The notes beneath the pieces are model-generated. The model was not told where the DNA came from. It saw nothing but the letters and a program-made list of their open reading frames with translations, and made no database searches. A program made the position numbers and the translations under genes. A DNA stretch of 64,000 nt from Dyadobacter frigoris (GTDB lineage: Bacteria > Bacteroidota > Bacteroidia > Cytophagales > Spirosomataceae): positions 62,583-126,582 of the forward strand of contig NZ_SZVO01000018.1 of assembly GCF_005280585.1 (NCBI RefSeq), given 5' to 3'. Each line of letters opens with the position of its first letter. Within the stretch, counting starts at the first letter, position 1. Positions 59,248-64,000 of the stretch are shown one piece after another.

Positions 59248-62200
59248 ATGAAACACGCTGTTGTTCTGATGGTTATTTGGGTGTCTTTGCTGAGCTTGGT
59301 TCATGCACAAGGTCTAAAATTCAATCATCTTACAACAAATCAAGGACTTTCTCAAAGCCACATCTGTGCAATACTTAAAGACAGACAAGGCTTTATGTGG
59401 TTTGGAACCGAAGACGGATTGAATAAATATGATGGATACAAGTTTTCGCACTATAAACATGATCCTTACGACAAAAACAGCATAACAGATAGCTACATAC
59501 AGGATTTACTCGAAGACAAGCAAGGTGATTTGTGGATTGCCACTTCTAACGGGCTGGACAGATTTGACAGAAGCAAAAATAGTTTTATTCATTATCTGAC
59601 CCAGGATATTAACGACCTTTTTGAAGATAGCAAAAACAGAATTTGGCTGGCTACTCAGGAAGGCCTTTTTTTGTTTGACCGGCAAAAAAAATCATTTCGA
59701 CTGTATTTGGATGCCGGTCAAAACAACAGTAGTCAAATTAAAAATTCGATCTACCGTATTGCAGAAAATAAGGACGGTTCACTGTGGCTGGGAACTGAAA
59801 ATGGTCTTTATCAAATTACCGTAAACAATGAAAAATACACCAGTCGGCGCGTCGGTTTGGAATGCACAAACTGTTTGGTTGCTCCTCCGGTCAGAGCTTT
59901 ATGTACGGACCGCCATGGAAATTTATGGATAGGGACCAAAGAAGACGGTTTGTTCCTATACAGCCACAAGGATCATTCCTTCCGCAATTTTCTTAACGAT
60001 CCATCCAATACAAATTCTATTGCCCACAATGACATTCTTTCTATTGTCGAAGCCAGGGACGGCAAAATATGGATAGGGACCGAAAATGGAGGTATCAGCG
60101 TTTACGATGCCCTGAAAGTGCAATTTGTTCATTACGAGCACAGGCCGAACGAAGCTGCTACATTAAGCAATAATTCTGTGTATTCGATCTATCAGGATAA
60201 TGCTGAAAATATTTGGATAGGTACCTACGCAGGCGGGGTTGATTTTCTGCCGAGGTTTGGAGAGAAATTTCTCTCATACAGTCACATTCCCGGAGACCCG
60301 GGTAGCTTGACTAATAATGTGGTGCTTTCAATATGTGGCGATAGTGCCGGTAATAAAATATGGCTCGGTACAGATGGTGGTGGGCTGAATGTATTTAACT
60401 ACAATAAAAATACTTTTTCCAATTACAGGCACGATCCCCGAAATGTCAATTCAATCAGTAATGACTATGTGATTTCGATGGTGGGGGTTTCCAGGGACGT
60501 GCTGGCACTGGGTTATCACAACGGTGGTTTCGATTTTTTTAATACTAAAACCGGCATTGCAAAACACCATTTACCAAATGCTAACGATTCAAACAGTCTG
60601 TCGGTTTCAGATGTTAACAACCTGCATAAAGACCGTCAGGGTAATATCTGGATAGGGACCTGGGGAGGCGGATTGAATTATTACAACATCAAAAATGGAA
60701 AATTTAAACATTATCGCACTAATCCCAGGGATAGCACCAGTATTAGCTCAGACATTGTCACGGCTGTTTTTCAGGATAAAAAGGGCCAGATCTGGGTAGG
60801 GACATATAACGGACTGAACAAGCTGGACAGTACCTGCCGATATTTCACACGATACCAGTACGATCCCAAAAATATCTTATCTCTATCGCATAATAAGGTA
60901 CAATGTATCCGCGAAGCGCAGGGGGGCAATTTATGGATAGGAACAGTCGGCGGTGGACTCAATTATTTTGACACCAGCAAACAAACTTTTAAAGCCTTTA
61001 CCGAAAAGGATGGCTTGGCCAGCAATGTAGTTTTTGCAATCCTGGAAGATCATCATAAAAACTTATGGTTAAGCACTAACAAAGGCATTTCTCGATTCAA
61101 TCCCAAAAATAAAACTTTCAACAATTTTGGAGTTAAAGATGGGCTTCAGGGCAACGAGTTCAGAGATAATTCCTGCTTTACTACCGAAAGCGGGCGAATG
61201 TTTTTTGGCGGGGTGAGCGGTTTAAGTACCTTTCATCCAGACAGCATTAAATATAACAGTTTTATTCCCCCCGTTTTTCTTACTGATTTGCAGATTTTCA
61301 ACAAGACTGTTTCGGTAGGTGATAAGTCCTCCGTGCTGCAAAAAGATATCAGTCAGACAAGCTCGGTCACACTTTCTTACAAACAGTCTGTAATTACGTT
61401 AGAATTTGCTTCGCTTAATTATACAAACCCCGAAAAAAACCAGTATGCATACAAACTTGAAGGGTTTGATCCAATGTGGAATTATGTGGGAACCAAGCGG
61501 ACGGCAACTTATACGAATCTGGATCCGGGGACGTACATTTTCAAAGTTAAAGCATCCAACAATGACGGGGTGTGGAATACCAGGGGCAACTTTGTTAAAA
61601 TCACCATTATCCCGCCATTTTGGCTAACCTGGTGGTTTAGGCTAATTTCATTAATAAGTTTTATAGGCCTTCTGATTTTATTTTATCAGCTCCGTACCGA
61701 TTCCAGCCGTAGACAGAAGAAACTGCTGATAACAAAAGTAAAACAGCGTACAATGGAGCTGGAAGTTGCTATGCAGGAAGAACGAAAGGCCAAGCGCATC
61801 GCAGAGATTGCTATTGAAGAAGAGAAAAAGGCAAAGCAGCAGGCAGAGCTGGCCAGCCGTGCAAAAAGCGCATTCCTGGCTGTGATGAGCCATGAAATAA
61901 GGACTCCTATGAATGGGGTAATTGGAATGGCTTCGCTGCTCGCAGAAACTGACCTGGATGAAGAACAACGCAGTTACACCACAAGTATACAGTCCAGCGG
62001 TAATAGCTTACTGACGGTGATTAATGATATTCTTGACTTTTCTAAAATAGAGTCCGGTAATATGGAACTGGAAGAAACCCCATTCAATCTTAGGAGCTGT
62101 ATCGAAGAAGTAATGGATGTTTTTATATCAAAGGTGGGGGAATTAAAAATCGAGCTGCTTTATAAAATTAATCGCGATGTCCCTGAGCAGCTTATAGGTG

Positions 62201-63408
62201 ACAGTCTCAGGCTTCGTCAAATCCTAATCAACCTGATAGGAAATGCAGTTAAGTTTACCAAGGATGGAGAAATTATCTTATCAGTCCGTCTGGATGGCAG
62301 CTTAGATCAGGACATGATCAGATTATACTTTGAAATCAAGGACAGCGGGATTGGTATTTCTGAAAAAAAGAAGGATCGATTGTTTAAGGCATTTTCACAG
62401 GTAGACTCCTCAACAAGCCGCCAGTACGGTGGTACGGGCTTGGGCCTTGCCATTTCTCAAAAACTGGTAAGTCTGATGGGTGGAACTATTGGCGTAATCA
62501 GCCAGGAAGGACAGGGTAGTATTTTTCATTTTTCGATCCTTTTAAGAACTCAAACTGTTTCGGATCAAAACATTTCGGAGTATAGCCACGATTTTGGGAG
62601 AATCACGATATTGGTGACAGACGACAACCAAAACAGCCGTGAGATCATTGCAGACCAGCTGAAAGATTGGGGGATAACTTCCTTATTGGCAAGTAACGGC
62701 GCTGAGGCACTTGAGGTACTGGCACTAAATAAAAACATAGGGATGGTTATTACCGATATGTACATGCCATCTGTGGACGGGATACAGTTAGCCAGGCAGA
62801 TACATGAGCATTATCCTCAGCTTCCGGTTATACTTTTAAGTCCCAAGGGCACAGAACTGCCTAAAGTCCAGAAAGAACTATTTTGTGCTTTGTTAAAAAA
62901 ACCGGTAAATAAGAAGATCTTTTTTAATAGTATCTATGAGCAGTTTAAAAATAAGGATACTGCGGGCGTAGCGTCTCAGCCTAAGGTATCAAATAAGGTA
63001 CTTTATTCTGATTTTTCAAAACAATATCCGCTGCATATTTTAGTTGCAGAGGATAACAAGGTGAATCAAATTGTGATCTTGAATGTCCTCGGCAAGCTTG
63101 GATACGAAGCAGAGATGGTTACAGATGGGGCCAAAGCCGTAGTGAAGACGACGCAAAAAGTATTTGATATAATATTAATGGATGTACAAATGCCCTTCAT
63201 GGACGGTGTTGAAGCAACCAAAATAATCAAGAAAAGTAATCCTGCCCGGCCTTATATTATCGCCATGACGGCTAATGCCATGCCGGAAGACAGGAAGCAA
63301 TGCCTTGCCGCAGGAATGGACGATTACATCAGCAAGCCAGTAAATCTGGAAGAATTAATGGAAATGCTAGAAAAATGGTCAAAGAAAATACAAAACCTTG
63401 CGCATTAG
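59248..63408 (+). CDS. Hybrid sensor kinase with propeller sensor and two receivers
   Basis: The 1386-residue membrane protein has a signal peptide (VSLLSLVHAQ) and about a dozen Reg_prop propeller repeats (for example GNLWIGTKEDGLFLYSHKDH and NIWIGTYAGGVDFL) filling two propellers. A Y_Y_Y domain and a membrane helix (LISLISFIGLLILFYQLR, about 800-820) follow, then a coiled coil rich in Glu/Lys/Ala. The kinase domain has His882 in MSHEIRTPMNG and the ATPase motifs DSGIGIS and GTGLGLAIS. Receivers carry Asp1170 (ITDMYMPSVDG) and Asp1312 (LMDVQMPFMDG). There is no AraC DNA-binding domain, so an external output partner is needed. Confidence 0.93.
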   Translation: MKHAVVLMVIWVSLLSLVHAQGLKFNHLTTNQGLSQSHICAILKDRQGFMWFGTEDGLNKYDGYKFSHYKHDPYDKNSITDSYIQDLLEDKQGDLWIATSNGLDRFDRSKNSFIHYLTQDINDLFEDSKNRIWLATQEGLFLFDRQKKSFRLYLDAGQNNSSQIKNSIYRIAENKDGSLWLGTENGLYQITVNNEKYTSRRVGLECTNCLVAPPVRALCTDRHGNLWIGTKEDGLFLYSHKDHSFRNFLNDPSNTNSIAHNDILSIVEARDGKIWIGTENGGISVYDALKVQFVHYEHRPNEAATLSNNSVYSIYQDNAENIWIGTYAGGVDFLPRFGEKFLSYSHIPGDPGSLTNNVVLSICGDSAGNKIWLGTDGGGLNVFNYNKNTFSNYRHDPRNVNSISNDYVISMVGVSRDVLALGYHNGGFDFFNTKTGIAKHHLPNANDSNSLSVSDVNNLHKDRQGNIWIGTWGGGLNYYNIKNGKFKHYRTNPRDSTSISSDIVTAVFQDKKGQIWVGTYNGLNKLDSTCRYFTRYQYDPKNILSLSHNKVQCIREAQGGNLWIGTVGGGLNYFDTSKQTFKAFTEKDGLASNVVFAILEDHHKNLWLSTNKGISRFNPKNKTFNNFGVKDGLQGNEFRDNSCFTTESGRMFFGGVSGLSTFHPDSIKYNSFIPPVFLTDLQIFNKTVSVGDKSSVLQKDISQTSSVTLSYKQSVITLEFASLNYTNPEKNQYAYKLEGFDPMWNYVGTKRTATYTNLDPGTYIFKVKASNNDGVWNTRGNFVKITIIPPFWLTWWFRLISLISFIGLLILFYQLRTDSSRRQKKLLITKVKQRTMELEVAMQEERKAKRIAEIAIEEEKKAKQQAELASRAKSAFLAVMSHEIRTPMNGVIGMASLLAETDLDEEQRSYTTSIQSSGNSLLTVINDILDFSKIESGNMELEETPFNLRSCIEEVMDVFISKVGELKIELLYKINRDVPEQLIGDSLRLRQILINLIGNAVKFTKDGEIILSVRLDGSLDQDMIRLYFEIKDSGIGISEKKKDRLFKAFSQVDSSTSRQYGGTGLGLAISQKLVSLMGGTIGVISQEGQGSIFHFSILLRTQTVSDQNISEYSHDFGRITILVTDDNQNSREIIADQLKDWGITSLLASNGAEALEVLALNKNIGMVITDMYMPSVDGIQLARQIHEHYPQLPVILLSPKGTELPKVQKELFCALLKKPVNKKIFFNSIYEQFKNKDTAGVASQPKVSNKVLYSDFSKQYPLHILVAEDNKVNQIVILNVLGKLGYEAEMVTDGAKAVVKTTQKVFDIILMDVQMPFMDGVEATKIIKKSNPARPYIIAMTANAMPEDRKQCLAAGMDDYISKPVNLEELMEMLEKWSKKIQNLAH

Positions 63409-63829
63409 AAATTTAAGACGTTTGTTTTGATCGATCAAGCTATTTTGGATATTTCCGGGCAAACAGGGTTCTTGGTCACTGATGGTGAGCTGCTGTGATT
63501 TGGCTAAGACCATCTTCCTTGATTGCATATTCCGGGAAAATTATAGAGTGGAATATGTATTTTTGCTTGTCTACGCCTGAGGCAGTGCGAAAATGATCTT
63601 GCCCTTAAGTGAATTTTGCACTGGCCAGTGCTTTTTTTTATAGGCGATATTCCTGATGTTTAAATTATTAAGCACCCGAAATTGTTTAATTATTCAATGT
63701 CCGGTTAAAGGTCAGATGGGAGAACTGGATTATTTACTATTTAGCCCAACTATTATTCTGATTACTTATCCAGTCCCAAGTGCATTACATAAAAGCCTAT
63801 TGACGATAAATCATCCTTGTAGTTAACCC
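63409..63829. other. Intergenic region between convergent genes
   Basis: About 420 nt between the hybrid kinase and the right-edge permease hold no recognisable gene and no strong terminator hairpin. Confidence 0.4.
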
Positions 63830-64000
63830 TTATTCGCTCTTGAGAATCTCCACCGGATTACTCCTTGCTGCCTTCAACGTCTGCGATCCGATCATAATGA
63901 ATGCGATCAGTAATACCGCCAGCAAGCCAATGGATAGCTCTGCGATTTGCACTGGTGTATGATAAGGGAAATTAGTGAGCACAACTTTTTCGAAGAAAAG
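63830..64000 (-). CDS. FtsX-type ABC permease, C-terminal fragment cut by window edge
   Basis: The minus-strand frame from the right edge reads VVLTNFPYHTPVQIAELSIG, a last membrane helix LLAVLLIAFIMIGSQT and the typical end LKAARSNPVEILKSE, with the stop at 63830-63832. This is the C-terminus of an FtsX/MacB-type permease like the one at 3130-5811. The rest of the gene lies beyond the window. Confidence 0.88.
   Translation of the reverse strand, partial: LFFEKVVLTNFPYHTPVQIAELSIGLLAVLLIAFIMIGSQTLKAARSNPVEILKSE

Noticed and set aside
1..64000. CRISPR arrays, prophage, integron or secretion-effector cassettes, tRNA or rRNA genes
   Set aside because: No regularly spaced repeats, phage structural genes, integrase, cloverleaf with conserved arms or rRNA segments were recognised on reading both strands.

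Overview
The window looks like a chromosomal segment of a Bacteroidota bacterium, most probably a Cytophagia-type organism of the Dyadobacter/Spirosoma kind. This rests on protein architecture, not a database search: two SusC/SusD pairs, hybrid two-component regulators, type IX secretion (T9SS) C-terminal domains, a PadR regulator coupled to a prefix-domain FtsX/MacB permease, and general absence of Shine-Dalgarno sequences. No rRNA, tRNA, CRISPR array or intact mobile element was seen.

Layout. 1-2006: a sensor kinase (cut by the left edge) and its OmpR-type regulator. 2007-5811: a degenerate IS5-type transposase, a perfect 52-nt palindrome, and a PadR/ABC-permease operon. 5962-7770: a decay zone with a broken serine hydrolase, a multiply frameshifted short-chain dehydrogenase and an AraC scrap. 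7806-11147: an HxlR regulator divergent from a quinone-oxidoreductase-like gene, followed by an NTF2-like protein, a Gfo/Idh/MocA oxidoreductase and a broken gene. 11222-22937: a fructan utilisation locus (sugar-sensing hybrid regulator, sugar porter, fructokinase, SusC, SusD, GH32 enzyme). The chain is sensing, outer-membrane import, hydrolysis to fructose, inner-membrane import and phosphorylation.

24374-29757: a copper-handling group (multicopper oxidase fused to a CopB-like C-terminus, an HMA/DUF3347 protein, a Cys-rich secreted protein, a BNR/sialidase-fold protein). 30030-33880: a selenium/sulfur/metal group on the minus strand (rhodanese, methyltransferase, mnmH, selD, an ArsR-like remnant, a shrunken HMA peptide and a GDCCVxC-family protein). 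33911-37718: a broken rhodanese, a TonB-dependent receptor and an AraC regulator. 38027-42908: three secreted surface proteins, one carrying what looks like the BclB exosporium C-terminal domain.

43461-50581: a second SusC/SusD locus whose enzymes are a glycerophosphodiester phosphodiesterase and a type I phosphodiesterase/nucleotide pyrophosphatase, suggesting that phosphodiesters are the nutrient. 51051-53510: a stand-alone pseudo-receiver, a truncated sensor and an ECF-type sigma factor. 53511-56433: a gene-poor stretch. 56434-63408: an AraC-type regulator, a secreted alpha/beta hydrolase and a 1386-residue hybrid kinase with two receivers. 63830-64000: the C-terminus of another FtsX-type permease, cut by the right edge.

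Most start codons were chosen by signal peptide, lipobox or domain boundary, because ribosome binding sites are not informative here. Functions are inferred from motifs and gene context only.
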